From Petroclostridium sp. X23 (lineage in GTDB: Bacteria > Bacillota > Clostridia > SK-Y3): a stretch of 64,000 nt of DNA. The notes under the pieces are model-generated. The model saw nothing but the letters and a program-made list of their open reading frames with translations, ran no database searches and was not told the origin of the DNA. The position numbers and the translations under genes are program-made. Shown here in pieces: positions 54,394 through 63,869 of the stretch (the first letter of the stretch is position 1; each line of letters starts with the position of its first letter). The stretch spans positions 1,116,001-1,180,000 of the forward strand of contig NZ_CP124862.1 of the NCBI RefSeq assembly GCF_030013905.1, written 5' to 3'.

Positions 54394-55818
54394 TTACATG
54401 TTCTGTTTTATATTACTTTTCTGCTGATTGGAAATCTTATACATAAACAATCCAAATACTGCTGCCGCAACGATCATACCAACCGGATACGAAATACTTG
54501 TTGACAGTTTGAAACCTTCCGGTGCCTGCATGATATAGGTAGCACTTACTGCAGTCATAAAGACGGCAGGGATTGTAGTGATCCAGTGAAATTTTTTGAA
54601 TTTGACCAAGTATGCTGAAGCCGCCCACAGCATGATCATTGCCAATGTTTGGTTAGACCATGCAAAGTACCTCCAAATGATATTGAAGTCTATCCTGCTT
54701 AAACCAACACCTATGGCTAATAAGGGTATTGCAATATATAGCCGTTTTGAAATGCTTTTCTGCTCAAACTTCAATGAATCGGCTATGGTCAATCTTGCAC
54801 TTCTAAACGCCGTATCACCTGAAGTAATAGGACACGCAATAACTCCCAAGATTGCCAATACACCGCCAACTGCACCCATTAGGGTTGTAGATACGGTATG
54901 AACAACCGCTCCTTGTCCGCCATTGGCCATTGCAGCTGCAAGACCTTCACTGCCATTGAAAAATGCCATCGCAGCAGCAGCCCATATCAATGCAATAATA
55001 CCTTCTGCAATCATTGCTCCATAGAATACCTGTCTTCCATATTTCTCACTAGTAATACATCTTGCCATCATTGGAGACTGGGTAGCATGGAAACCGCTAA
55101 TGGCACCGCATGCTATAGTAACAAACAGCAGTGCCCAAAACGGCAGTCCCTTCGGATGAGCATTTACCAACACACTGCCGGGAATAGTATATCCCTTTAT
55201 TACCAACCCGCCGCCTACGCCTATTGCCATAATAAGCAGCACTGCTCCGAATATCGGATAGAGTTTTCCGATAATCTTATCAATCGGTAGTATAGTTGCG
55301 AGGAAATAATAGATGATAATGATGGTGAGCCAAAAATTCGCGTTCAATGTTTTTGGAGTCAAACTTGCCAATAAATTTGCCGGGCCGGTCATAAATACTG
55401 TTCCCACCAGTACGAGAAGTACGACCGAGAATACCCTCATGATATGCCTTATACCATCTCCCAGATAAATACCTACGATCTCTGAAACACTGGCACCATT
55501 ATGCCGAACTGAAAGCATTCCTGAAAAAAAGTCATGCACTGCACCGGCAAAAATGCATCCGAATACAATCCACAGAAAAGCTGCGGGTCCGAATAATGCT
55601 CCGGAAATCGCTCCGAAGATCGGGCCCAAACCCGCGATATTTAATAACTGAATCAAAAATATTTTTTTCCAATCCATGGGTTCATAATCAACACCATCTT
55701 TTAAAGCAATAGCAGGTGTTACTCTTTCGGTGTCAATGCCGAATATGTTTTCGACGAATTTACCGTATACAAAATAGCCTACCACAAGCAGTACAATAGA
55801 TAATAAAAATAATGCCAT
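54394..55818 (-). CDS. cstA: CstA-family transporter, probably pyruvate/peptide uptake (BtsT-like)
   Basis: A 474-residue protein with about 13 spans. It has GPIFGAISGALFGPAAFLWI, FAGAVHDFFSGMLSVRHNGA and GAISGFHATQSPMMARCITS, all CstA hallmarks. E. coli CstA and BtsT are pyruvate/proton symporters or peptide carriers. The next genes upstream are a LytTR regulator and LytS-type kinase, like BtsR/BtsS that control btsT. The ATG at 55818 (MALFLLSIVLL) follows GGGGGG by seven bases. The gene starts 107 bp after the regulator's stop. Confidence 0.9.
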   Translation of the reverse strand: MALFLLSIVLLVVGYFVYGKFVENIFGIDTERVTPAIALKDGVDYEPMDWKKIFLIQLLNIAGLGPIFGAISGALFGPAAFLWIVFGCIFAGAVHDFFSGMLSVRHNGASVSEIVGIYLGDGIRHIMRVFSVVLLVLVGTVFMTGPANLLASLTPKTLNANFWLTIIIIYYFLATILPIDKIIGKLYPIFGAVLLIMAIGVGGGLVIKGYTIPGSVLVNAHPKGLPFWALLFVTIACGAISGFHATQSPMMARCITSEKYGRQVFYGAMIAEGIIALIWAAAAMAFFNGSEGLAAAMANGGQGAVVHTVSTTLMGAVGGVLAILGVIACPITSGDTAFRSARLTIADSLKFEQKSISKRLYIAIPLLAIGVGLSRIDFNIIWRYFAWSNQTLAMIMLWAASAYLVKFKKFHWITTIPAVFMTAVSATYIMQAPEGFKLSTSISYPVGMIVAAAVFGLFMYKISNQQKSNIKQNM

Positions 55819-55925
55819 AACAGGCCCCCCTTTATTTTTTATTAATTCCATTATACGTTGCTTTGCACTATTTATTGTAATAACAGAACGAAATGTAAAA
55901 ATTCCGGTACGAATGGCATGGATTC

Positions 55926-56693
55926 TTACATACCGATTAAATGCTTAAATTCTTTCATCATACTCCTGGATACAGGAATAATGTTTTTTTCATATCCCTT
56001 CATCATGACACTCAAATTATTGTTAAACCACATTCCAACTTCTTTAACAAAAGTAAAATTAATGATATAACTCCTGTGAATCCGTAGAAAATTCTTCCGG
56101 TTTAACTTTTGCTCCAGCTCACCTAAGGGAGTAGAAGACTCATATTGATTGGAAGTCGTATAAATCAATGTATGCTTGCGCTGCGCTTCAATATATACGA
56201 TATCTTTCTCGTCTATCAATAGAAATCTTCCTGCCACCCAGATTCCGATTTTTCCACTGATTTTTACATGTTGCTCTACATGGTAGATTGCTTTACTTAT
56301 ATTACCTATATTTTGATCCTTATTATTTATCAGATGCTGTATTTTATTGATGGTCGTTTGGATTCTTTCTTCTGAAAATGGTTTTAGAATATAGTCTACC
56401 GCATTAATTTCAAAGGCTTCCACCGCATATTTATCATATGCTGTTGCAAAAATGATCATAGGCACTGATGTACCGTTTATAATCTCCTTTGCGGCTTCTA
56501 ACCCATTCATGCCATACATATGAATATCAAGGAAAATCACATCGGGTTTACGCTTGTTACATAATTCTATCGCTTCTTCTCCGGTTTGGCCTTTTCCAAT
56601 GACATCAAATAAGTTCTTTTCTTTATTAAGAAGATATTCAAGCTCATCCCTTGCCGGTATTTCATCATCAATAATCACTGTACGGATACTCAC
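55926..56693 (-). CDS. LytTR-type response regulator
   Basis: A 255-residue regulator. The receiver domain has IDDEIPARDELEYLL, the phospho-acceptor in DVIFLDIHMYGMNG and the Lys in VDYILKPFSEERI. A LytTR DNA-binding domain follows, with DIVYIEAQRKHTLIYT and KNFLRIHRSYIINFTFVKEV. It should bind repeats upstream of its target, most likely cstA. Its start overlaps the kinase stop by 1 bp. Confidence 0.93.
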   Translation of the reverse strand: MSIRTVIIDDEIPARDELEYLLNKEKNLFDVIGKGQTGEEAIELCNKRKPDVIFLDIHMYGMNGLEAAKEIINGTSVPMIIFATAYDKYAVEAFEINAVDYILKPFSEERIQTTINKIQHLINNKDQNIGNISKAIYHVEQHVKISGKIGIWVAGRFLLIDEKDIVYIEAQRKHTLIYTTSNQYESSTPLGELEQKLNRKNFLRIHRSYIINFTFVKEVGMWFNNNLSVMMKGYEKNIIPVSRSMMKEFKHLIGM

Positions 56694-58399
56694 TATGCAA
56701 CTTCACTCCTTTGAATGGCAGGTATTCTTACACATACGGTCGTACCATGTCCCAGCTTGCTTTTGATCTCCAGTCCATAGTTGCTGCCATATGCGTTTTT
56801 TAATCTGTGATGAATATTTATTAATGCGACGCCATGATTCTGACCTTCACATTTCAAAAGATTTTTGCACTTTTCTTCATGTATTCCTATTCCATCATCT
56901 TCCACCCATATGCGAACCTCATCTTTGTGATAATACGATGCACTGATCTTAACTCTTCCTCCGCCGGGCTTTGTTAAAAGTCCATGTTTTACCGCATTCT
57001 CGACCAACGGTTGAAGTGTGAGAGGAGGTATTTTACACTTCACGTCTTTGATATCATATTCAATTTTAAGCTTATCTCCAAATCTTGCTTCTTCTATGGC
57101 AATATAGGATTTTATATGCTCAATCTCATCATTTAAACTCACATAGTCTTTCATGGTGTTAAGATTTTTTCTAAAAAAATCTCCTAAGTGAATGAGCAGT
57201 ATCCTTGCCTGATCCGGCTTTGTTCTGCAAAAAGATACAATGGTATTGATGGCATTGAATAAAAAATGCGGATTGATTTGCGCCTGCAATGCCCGTAATT
57301 CAGCTTTCTCCAAAAGCCTCGCCTGCTCGTCTATAAGGCTTAATTCTATCTGGGTGGAAAATAAATGGGCTAATCCTTGAGCCAATTCAATATCCACATG
57401 GTCTATACCATTTACATGCTCACTATAGAGTTTCATAGTACCAATCACTTCTTTCCTTACAAACAACGGTACTATTACTGCCGACTTCAGCTTACAATCA
57501 TCATGATCACAACCTATTTGGTCGTGATTAAAGGCCACCTGATATCTTTGGTTCTCAATCACCTTTTTAGTGATTGAAGTGAGTATTTTATTTTTTGGCT
57601 GATGATGGTCGGCACCTACCCCTAAGTGCACCAAAATCTGAGTTTTATCAGTAAATGCTACCGCGGCAACATCCGTCGTAGAAAGAATGATTTTGGCCAC
57701 TTTTTCTAATGCTGTCTCATTAAATCCGGTTCTCATAATGGGCAGCGTCTTATTCGCAATCCTCAATGCCAAATGTGCCTTGTTTGCGCCTATCCTCTGC
57801 TGTTCGACAAAGATTCCTTCAATAATAAGCATGAATAAAGCTGAGCCGATAGAATTTATTGTAATCATTGGCAAAGATATAATCTTAACCAACTCCAACG
57901 CCTGGACAAAGGGCTTCGCTATCAATAGAATGGTTAGCATTTGAACGATTTGAGATATGACTGTAACCAGGAAAGCCTTTGCCCACTTTTGCGACGAGTT
58001 CATAATATACTTGGATGCGATCCCTCCGATAAAGCCTTCCAACATGGTAGCGACCGCACAGGCAGCAGCAGTAAACCCGCCAATATCTATGGCCCAGCGG
58101 TGAAGTCCTGCTACAAGTCCTGCACCCAATCCTACCCACGGGCCGCCTAGGATCCCTCCCACTACCACTCCAATGGCGCGAAAGTTAGCCAACGCTCCTT
58201 TTACAGGAACGCCTGTATAAGTCGCTATGATCCCTAAGCTGCCGAAGATACAGCATAAGGCAATCTTCTCCATTACACCAATTCTGCGGTTAAGAATCAT
58301 ACTCTTGAAAAACTTAGTCTTACTAAGGACAAGAGCCAGAATAATACCCAACCCCAGATTATTAAACAGACTCATATAAATTTGAAGCATATTGTTCAT
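56693..58399 (-). CDS. LytS/BtsS-type sensor histidine kinase
   Basis: A 568-residue kinase. Six spans form a 5TMR-LYT sensor (RAIGVVVGGILGGPWVGLGA, then GLHRWAIDIGGFTAAACAVA). A GAF domain has the Cys/His group GCDHDDCKLKSAVIVP, and the His_kinase domain has LQAQINPHFLFNAINTIV with the phospho-His, and VENAVKHGL and IWVEDDGIGI for ATP. In E. coli and B. subtilis such kinases sense pyruvate. The ATG at 58399 with GAGGTG upstream is chosen over one 18 bp earlier. It pairs with the regulator downstream. Confidence 0.92.
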   Translation of the reverse strand: MNNMLQIYMSLFNNLGLGIILALVLSKTKFFKSMILNRRIGVMEKIALCCIFGSLGIIATYTGVPVKGALANFRAIGVVVGGILGGPWVGLGAGLVAGLHRWAIDIGGFTAAACAVATMLEGFIGGIASKYIMNSSQKWAKAFLVTVISQIVQMLTILLIAKPFVQALELVKIISLPMITINSIGSALFMLIIEGIFVEQQRIGANKAHLALRIANKTLPIMRTGFNETALEKVAKIILSTTDVAAVAFTDKTQILVHLGVGADHHQPKNKILTSITKKVIENQRYQVAFNHDQIGCDHDDCKLKSAVIVPLFVRKEVIGTMKLYSEHVNGIDHVDIELAQGLAHLFSTQIELSLIDEQARLLEKAELRALQAQINPHFLFNAINTIVSFCRTKPDQARILLIHLGDFFRKNLNTMKDYVSLNDEIEHIKSYIAIEEARFGDKLKIEYDIKDVKCKIPPLTLQPLVENAVKHGLLTKPGGGRVKISASYYHKDEVRIWVEDDGIGIHEEKCKNLLKCEGQNHGVALINIHHRLKNAYGSNYGLEIKSKLGHGTTVCVRIPAIQRSEVA

Positions 58400-58434
58400 C
58401 CTTATACACCTCGCCATGAAATTGATCTGTTATA

Positions 58435-58469
58435 CAAAAATGGGTCCTACCTATAAATAGAACCCATTC
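58435..58469 (-). terminator. Terminator of pgi
   Basis: AATGGGTTCTA and TAGGACCCATT pair with one mismatch; TTTTTG follows leftward. It lies between pgi and the kinase gene. Confidence 0.75.
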
Positions 58470-58524
58470 TCATTGTATCAAAAATAACACATATTTCAAA
58501 TGCAATTTTTACAATACAATTATC

Positions 58525-59880
58525 TTATTTTCCTAATCTCTTTTCAAGAATTTCTTTTTCCTTTTCAAAACCCGGTTTGCCCAACAGCGCGTACATATTG
58601 CTCTTATAAGCTTCTACTCCCGGCTGGTCAAAAGGATTTACTCCCGATAGGTATCCGCTGATACCGCATGCTTTTTCAAAGAAATATACCAAACTGCCGA
58701 AATAATACTCATCCAGCTTTGGAATGTTTAATATTAGATTTGGTACTTCTCCATCGGTGTGAGCTAGTAATGTACCTTCAAATGCTTTCTTGTTTACAAA
58801 ATCCATTGTTTTTCCTGCTAAAAAGTTCAAGCCATCTATGTTTTCTTTTTCTTCGGTAAGTGTCATGGTTTTTCTTGGATTTTCAACATTCAGTACCGTT
58901 TCATAGATATGTCTTAGCCCTTCTTGAATGTACTGTCCCATAGAATGAAGGTCGGTTGATAAGTCTACGGCTGCCGGGAAAATACCTTTCTTATCTTTTC
59001 CTTCGCTTTCACCATAAAGCTGTTTCCACCATTCGGAAAAATAATGCAGTGCCGGTTCATAATTTACCATCAATTCGGTAGTCTTTCCTTTTCTATACAG
59101 TATATTTCTCACAGCGGCATATTTATAGCAATCATTGTCGGCAAGAGAGGGGTTTGCGTAAAGATCACATGCATCTGATGCCCCTTGCATCATCATATCA
59201 ATATCCGCACCGCTTACTGCGATCGGAAGTAACCCTACCGCCGTCAGCACCGAATACCTTCCTCCGATATCATCAGGAATCACAAATGATTCATACCCTT
59301 CTGCATCGGCCAGACTCTTTAATGCGCCTTTAGCTTTATCAGTGGTGGCATATATTCTTTTTTTTGCTCCTTCTTTACCGTATTTCTTTTCCAGTAACTC
59401 TCTAAATACTCTAAAAGCGATAGCCGGCTCAGTGGTTGTTCCTGACTTGGATATAACGTTAACCGAGATATCCTTATCTCCCAATACCTCAAGCAAATCG
59501 GACAGATATGTAGAACTTATATTATTTCCGGCAAAATAAATTTCCGGGGTCTTTCTTACCGTCTTCGGAAGCATATTATAAAAGGAATGCCCCAGCATTT
59601 CTATCGCGGCTCTCGCGCCTAAATAGGAGCCGCCTATTCCAATCACAACCAAAACATCAGAATCACTCTTTATTCTTTCAGCAGCAGCTTTTATGCGGCT
59701 GAATTCTTCCCTATCATAGTTCTTGGGTAATTCTACCCATCCTAAAAAATCATTACCGGCACCATTCTTATTATGAAGCATTGAATGCGCCGCTTCAACC
59801 ATCTTTTCCATATAGGAAATCTCATGTTCATTAAAAAATGTAAGCGCCTTGGAATAATCAAATGTCAATTTTTGTACCAT
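58525..59880 (-). CDS. pgi: Glucose-6-phosphate isomerase
   Basis: A 451-residue Pgi of the short Gram-positive type. It has [46 protein letters not shown] and [14 protein letters not shown], plus the catalytic Lys in [16 protein letters not shown]. It interconverts glucose 6-phosphate and fructose 6-phosphate. AGGAGG lies six bases before the ATG. A 19-bp inverted repeat lies 34 bp upstream of the start. Confidence 0.96.
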   Translation of the reverse strand: MVQKLTFDYSKALTFFNEHEISYMEKMVEAAHSMLHNKNGAGNDFLGWVELPKNYDREEFSRIKAAAERIKSDSDVLVVIGIGGSYLGARAAIEMLGHSFYNMLPKTVRKTPEIYFAGNNISSTYLSDLLEVLGDKDISVNVISKSGTTTEPAIAFRVFRELLEKKYGKEGAKKRIYATTDKAKGALKSLADAEGYESFVIPDDIGGRYSVLTAVGLLPIAVSGADIDMMMQGASDACDLYANPSLADNDCYKYAAVRNILYRKGKTTELMVNYEPALHYFSEWWKQLYGESEGKDKKGIFPAAVDLSTDLHSMGQYIQEGLRHIYETVLNVENPRKTMTLTEEKENIDGLNFLAGKTMDFVNKKAFEGTLLAHTDGEVPNLILNIPKLDEYYFGSLVYFFEKACGISGYLSGVNPFDQPGVEAYKSNMYALLGKPGFEKEKEILEKRLGK

Positions 59881-59913
59881 GTTATACCTCCTGTAAAAGT
59901 TAGCCGGTCAATC

Positions 59914-59999
59914 TATATATAACGCATTAAAGAAATTACGGACACATACACCACCTCAAAACCGTTTGCCAATGTAAAAACTTTAATGCGTTATATATA
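59914..59999. repeat. 86-bp element with 19-bp perfect inverted ends upstream of pgi
   Basis: TATATATAACGCATTAAAG (59914-59932) and its exact complement (59981-59999) enclose 48 bp, with a small inner ACGG/CCGT pair. It could be a small mobile-element relic or a leader-RNA hairpin. A clear promoter is not seen outside it. Confidence 0.9.
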
Positions 60000-60089
60000 A
60001 TACGTTGACGGCCACAGTTTATTGATTACCAGTATTTTTCAAAGTTATTCTATTATAACTTGCTATATAAATCAAGCACCTTTATTAAA

Positions 60090-61112
60090 TTACCCTTCCT
60101 TAATTATTCTCCGGAAATTACTGCTTTTTCTAATCAAATCAAAATCACTGCATTTCTTGGCAAAAGCAATATTTCGCGGATTAAGGTGAATAGAATATTC
60201 CAGATCTTTTACGGCATTATTGCTATCCCCTTTTAATGCGTAACAGCAAGCCCGGTTATAATAACTTGCTTCATGGTCACTATCCAGCTCTATTGCCTTA
60301 CTGAAAGCGATAATTGCCTCATCCAGCTCCGCAAGTTCCAAAAGCAGCACCCCTTTATTGTTATATATATCAATGTACCCGGGATTAATTTCCAACGCTT
60401 TATCATAAGCTTTTACTGCCTCCCGTTTCTTTCCTAAATAGGCCAAAACCACTCCTTTGTTAAAATGTGATTTAAAATATTCAGCATTAATATCTATTGA
60501 TGCTTGTATCGCCTCTAATGATTCTTCATACTCCCCTATTTCTTCTAAGATACTACCCATATTATTATAGGCGATATAATCATCTTCAGCAACTTCGACC
60601 GTTTTTTTATAGTATTCCAAAGCGGTTTCCTTTTCACCCAATTCATCATATATATTTGCAATATAGAAATACGCTCTATCATACATCGGATCGTTTTGAA
60701 CGGTTTTGAGATAGTATTCGAGCGCTTCTTTCTTATTGCCCTTATCATCAAGAATAATTGCGATGCCGTAATAAGCACCGGAAAGACAAGGATTGATTTC
60801 TATGGCTTTTTTATAGTAATCTACAGCATTCTCCGTTTCATCCAATTTATCATATATGATAGCGATATTATAGTATGCTTCTGCCAATGCGGGATTCACT
60901 TCAAGCGCTTTTTTATATGCCGCTAGTGCTTCGTTCTGTCTTAAGAGATCTTCAAAAATATTTCCCAAAAGAAAAAAAGCAATTTCATCATTTTGATTCA
61001 TATCTAAAGATTTCTTTAATAAATCCAGCGCTTTTTCCGCATCTCCATTCTCATAAAATTGCATAGCCAGTATTCTGTAATTTTTGGCACGATTAATAAT
61101 TGTTTTGTTCAT
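60090..61112 (-). CDS. TPR-repeat protein
   Basis: A 340-residue protein made of about nine tetratricopeptide repeats from residue 10 to 320. Repeated forms include ALAAYKKALEVNPALAEAYY, YYKKAIEINPCLSGAYYGIA and AVKAYDKALEINPGYIDIYN. There is no signal peptide, membrane span or enzyme domain, so it is a cytosolic scaffold; its partners are unknown. The ATG at 61112 follows AAAGG by nine bases; a GTG nine bases upstream is also in frame. It is divergent from the prenyl transferase gene. Confidence 0.9.
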   Translation of the reverse strand: MNKTIINRAKNYRILAMQFYENGDAEKALDLLKKSLDMNQNDEIAFFLLGNIFEDLLRQNEALAAYKKALEVNPALAEAYYNIAIIYDKLDETENAVDYYKKAIEINPCLSGAYYGIAIILDDKGNKKEALEYYLKTVQNDPMYDRAYFYIANIYDELGEKETALEYYKKTVEVAEDDYIAYNNMGSILEEIGEYEESLEAIQASIDINAEYFKSHFNKGVVLAYLGKKREAVKAYDKALEINPGYIDIYNNKGVLLLELAELDEAIIAFSKAIELDSDHEASYYNRACCYALKGDSNNAVKDLEYSIHLNPRNIAFAKKCSDFDLIRKSSNFRRIIKEG

Positions 61113-61264
61113 ATTTTTCACCTTTATGTTTTTATCCTTTTGATATTATGATACTAGATCATAGAATATTAATTCAAGTCATTCATATGATTTTATTAAA
61201 ATCTCAAGTATATCCCAAAAGGTTTATGTTAATACTTCTTAGTAAAACTAGAGGAGGGACTAAA

Positions 61265-61921
61265 ATGCGTATACCAAAACATATAGCAATCATTCCCGAT
61301 GGCAACAGACGTTGGGCTCAAGAACGCGGATTATCTAAAGAACAAGGATATGATCAAGGCTTAAACCCCGGTTTGAGGCTATACCGTCTATGTAAACAAG
61401 TAGGTATAAAAGAAATTACTTTCTATGGATTTACCCAAGATAATACTAAAAGACCTCCGGTGCAAGTGCAAGCATTTCAAAAAGCATGCGTAGATGCGGT
61501 ACAACTGTTAGCTCAAGAAGAAGATGCAAACCTATTGGTAATTGGAAATACCCAATCACCCTTATTTCCAAAACAGCTGCTGCAATATACACAGCGTACA
61601 AAAATGGGTAAAGGAATTATAAAGATTAATTTCCTTGTAAACTACGGATGGGAATGGGATTTAAATTTTCTTAAAAAGATAACTTCAGATAATATCCGAA
61701 CTGTAGGTCAGGTACATGAACATTTGTTTTCTTCCGACATCTCAAGGATTGATTTAATCATACGTTGGGGCGGCCGTAGAAGATTAAGCGGATTACTTCC
61801 TGTGCAGTCGGTCTATGCAGATTTTTATGTAGTAGACGATTATTGGCCGGATTATAAAGATCAACACTTACATGATGCGCTTGCATGGTATCAACAGCAA
61901 GACATCACTTTAGGGGGTTGA
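61265..61921 (+). CDS. Divergent isoprenyl transferase (UppS family)
   Basis: A 218-residue cis-prenyl transferase family protein. It has the substrate motif IIPDGNRRWAQERGLS (catalytic Asp), FYGFTQDNTKRPP, LVNYGWEWDL and SVYADFYVVDDYWPDY. The usual RxSGExRLSNFLxWQ motif reads IRWGGRRRLSGLLPVQ, so the Glu that helps bind magnesium is replaced. Length is about 30 short of UppS. It may make another chain length or lack activity; bulk undecaprenyl phosphate synthesis would need a second gene elsewhere. GAGGAGGG lies seven bases before the ATG at 61265. Confidence 0.87.
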   Translation: MRIPKHIAIIPDGNRRWAQERGLSKEQGYDQGLNPGLRLYRLCKQVGIKEITFYGFTQDNTKRPPVQVQAFQKACVDAVQLLAQEEDANLLVIGNTQSPLFPKQLLQYTQRTKMGKGIIKINFLVNYGWEWDLNFLKKITSDNIRTVGQVHEHLFSSDISRIDLIIRWGGRRRLSGLLPVQSVYADFYVVDDYWPDYKDQHLHDALAWYQQQDITLGG

Positions 61922-62020
61922 TCTATCTCCGTCTTTAGCTGCAACACATAATCCTGTGACTAATACACCTACTGTACCTCCTACAAAAACGCCTGCAAGA
62001 AATATTAAAGTCCAATGCAT
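61910..62020 (-). CDS. Small membrane protein (DUF3789-like)
   Basis: A 36-codon ORF starting MHWTLIFLAGVFVGGTVGVL, one glycine-rich span and a short charged tail (AAKDGDRSTP). TGGAGG lies eight bases before the ATG. The pattern FLAGVFVGGTVGV recalls DUF3789 small membrane proteins of Firmicutes. Its end overlaps the convergent prenyl transferase gene by 12 bp. Confidence 0.65.
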   Translation of the reverse strand: MHWTLIFLAGVFVGGTVGVLVTGLCVAAKDGDRSTP

Positions 62021-62156
62021 TTTCCTACCTCCATATATAGTTCTATACTTGCTTTCTAATAATAATATGCACAATTAAGTTGTTTTTTATAGATGGTTTT
62101 TTTCCTCACCCATTCTCCTTAAAACGATTTTCTTATCAATTGTATGAAAAATGTCA

Positions 62157-62184
62157 TTGAAATGTCACAAAAAACTGATATGAT
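62157..62184 (+). promoter_or_regulatory. Promoter candidate of the sensor kinase gene
   Basis: TTGAAA (62157-62162), 16 bp and TATGAT (62179-62184), 29 bp before the ATG at 62213. Confidence 0.5.
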
Positions 62185-62212
62185 ATTTATAAAACATACG
62201 GGGGTTATACTC

Positions 62213-63712
62213 ATGATGAAAGCAAGACTATCTACTTTCCAGTTGTTTTTCTGTTTATTTCTTATTAATTCAGTGCTGGTTGTATTAATCATCTGGAGCT
62301 TTTTTACTTTTATTTCACCCAGCTATTATATGCATAAAGTAACTTCTTCTCTCACCCACGATAGTACAGTCCATGAAACTTTTTTTGATACGAACGGACT
62401 TCAAGATTATCTGGAATATGTAAATATTTATGAACCTGATACAGGTAACCGTATTATTTTATATGATCAGAATACCAATAGTATTCCTTATCCTCAGATT
62501 GTTCGTGGTCCAGGCATGGGAATGGGACAGCATGGTTCCTTATCTCCTATGGAAATCACCGATTTGATCAATACCGTAACCAATAAAGTTAAACATGCTA
62601 ATAACGTATTTCGCTATACCAGCCGCCGGACAAACATAGACACACTGGTGGTATTTCAACAATGGGACAACGGAATCATTTGGATAGCCCAATCAGCACT
62701 ACAACCCATTAATAGAGCAATAAGTATTTTTCAAACCCTTTTTCTGTGGTTTGCACTCTTAGGCATTGCGGTCTCTGCAGCATTGTCATGGCTAATATCC
62801 AATAAAATTACTAAAAATGTATCAAAAATTAACCAAAAGGTCATGAACATTGCATCCTTATCATTTGACCATTCAAAAAAGATCTCTGTCGGATTCTCAA
62901 AAGAACTCGAGAATACAGGGATTACATTAAATCTGGTTGCGGATAAATTAAAAACCAATATGGCTGCTTTGAAGGATACAAATGTAAGACTAAAGCAGGA
63001 ATTGGATAAAGAAAAGCAATTAGATACTATCAGAAAACAGTTTGTTACCGATGTATCCCATGACCTAAAGACTCCCATCAGTATTATCCAAGGTTACTGT
63101 GAAGGACTGCTGGATGAAATAGCCGATGATCCTGCCGAATACATTACTGCGATCCGTGATGAAGCATTTCATATGAAAAACCTGGTTGATTCCCTTCTGG
63201 AACTGGCAAAGCTGGAATCAGAACAGACCTATATAAAACAGGAGAAAGTTAATATAACATTACTCATTGAAGAAATTGAAAAAAGGTTTACCGCTTATGC
63301 AAAAAACCATAATAGGACTGTGAACTTTAATATCACTAAAGAGTGTCTATGGTGCATTGGCGCCCCTATAAAGTTGAAGCAAGTTTTTGAAAATCTTCTC
63401 AAAAACAGTGTCGCTCATGGCAATGAAAACGGAGAAATATCAGTACAGTTGAAAAAAGAGAAAGAAATTGTTTTTTCGGTATATAATGATGCTTCTGCCA
63501 TTCCGGAGCAAGAAATCCCGTTAATCTTCGAAAGATTTTATAAACTGGACCGCTCTAGAAATAGGAAAACCGGAGGTACCGGACTCGGATTATCCATCGT
63601 TAAAAGCATTGTCCTTAAACATGGCGGAAACGTAGGGGTAGTTAATGAAAAAAACGGCGTCCGTTTTTGGGTCACCCTCCCCTTACTGCCACAACAAAAT
63701 GAATCTATATGA
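62213..63712 (+). CDS. Sensor histidine kinase
   Basis: A 499-residue kinase starting MMKARLSTFQLFFCLFLINS. It has one span near residues 11-35, an outer domain of about 150 residues, a second span (LFLWFALLGIAVSAALSWLI), a linker with coiled-coil character, and HisKA with FVTDVSHDLKTPISIIQGYC. HATPase_c follows, with FENLLKNSVAHGNENG and GGTGLGLSIVKSIVLKHGG. The outer ligand is unknown. GGGGG lies eight bases before the ATG at 62213. No response regulator lies next to it in this window. Confidence 0.92.
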   Translation: MMKARLSTFQLFFCLFLINSVLVVLIIWSFFTFISPSYYMHKVTSSLTHDSTVHETFFDTNGLQDYLEYVNIYEPDTGNRIILYDQNTNSIPYPQIVRGPGMGMGQHGSLSPMEITDLINTVTNKVKHANNVFRYTSRRTNIDTLVVFQQWDNGIIWIAQSALQPINRAISIFQTLFLWFALLGIAVSAALSWLISNKITKNVSKINQKVMNIASLSFDHSKKISVGFSKELENTGITLNLVADKLKTNMAALKDTNVRLKQELDKEKQLDTIRKQFVTDVSHDLKTPISIIQGYCEGLLDEIADDPAEYITAIRDEAFHMKNLVDSLLELAKLESEQTYIKQEKVNITLLIEEIEKRFTAYAKNHNRTVNFNITKECLWCIGAPIKLKQVFENLLKNSVAHGNENGEISVQLKKEKEIVFSVYNDASAIPEQEIPLIFERFYKLDRSRNRKTGGTGLGLSIVKSIVLKHGGNVGVVNEKNGVRFWVTLPLLPQQNESI

Positions 63713-63741
63713 TTTGGTACACCAAGTTATATAGGGGGATG

Positions 63742-63869
63742 TAAAAAAGTGCTTAATCGTTCGAAAATCTGACACGGGGACAGGGCCGCAGTCCGGCCAA
63801 AAACCAGGCCTGACAGCAGACCAGTCCCCATGTCCGATTTTCTCTATGTGCTGAATTCGACTTTTTCAC
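63742..63869. repeat. Family-A palindromic repeat, second copy
   Basis: AAAAAAGTGCTTAATCGTTC and the far arm TGCTGAATTCGACTTTTTCA enclose GAAAATCTGACACGGGGAC and its near complement. The core CAGGGCCGCAGTCCGGCC, then AAAAACCAGGCCTGACAGC, is identical to that at 34039-34076. Confidence 0.88.
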
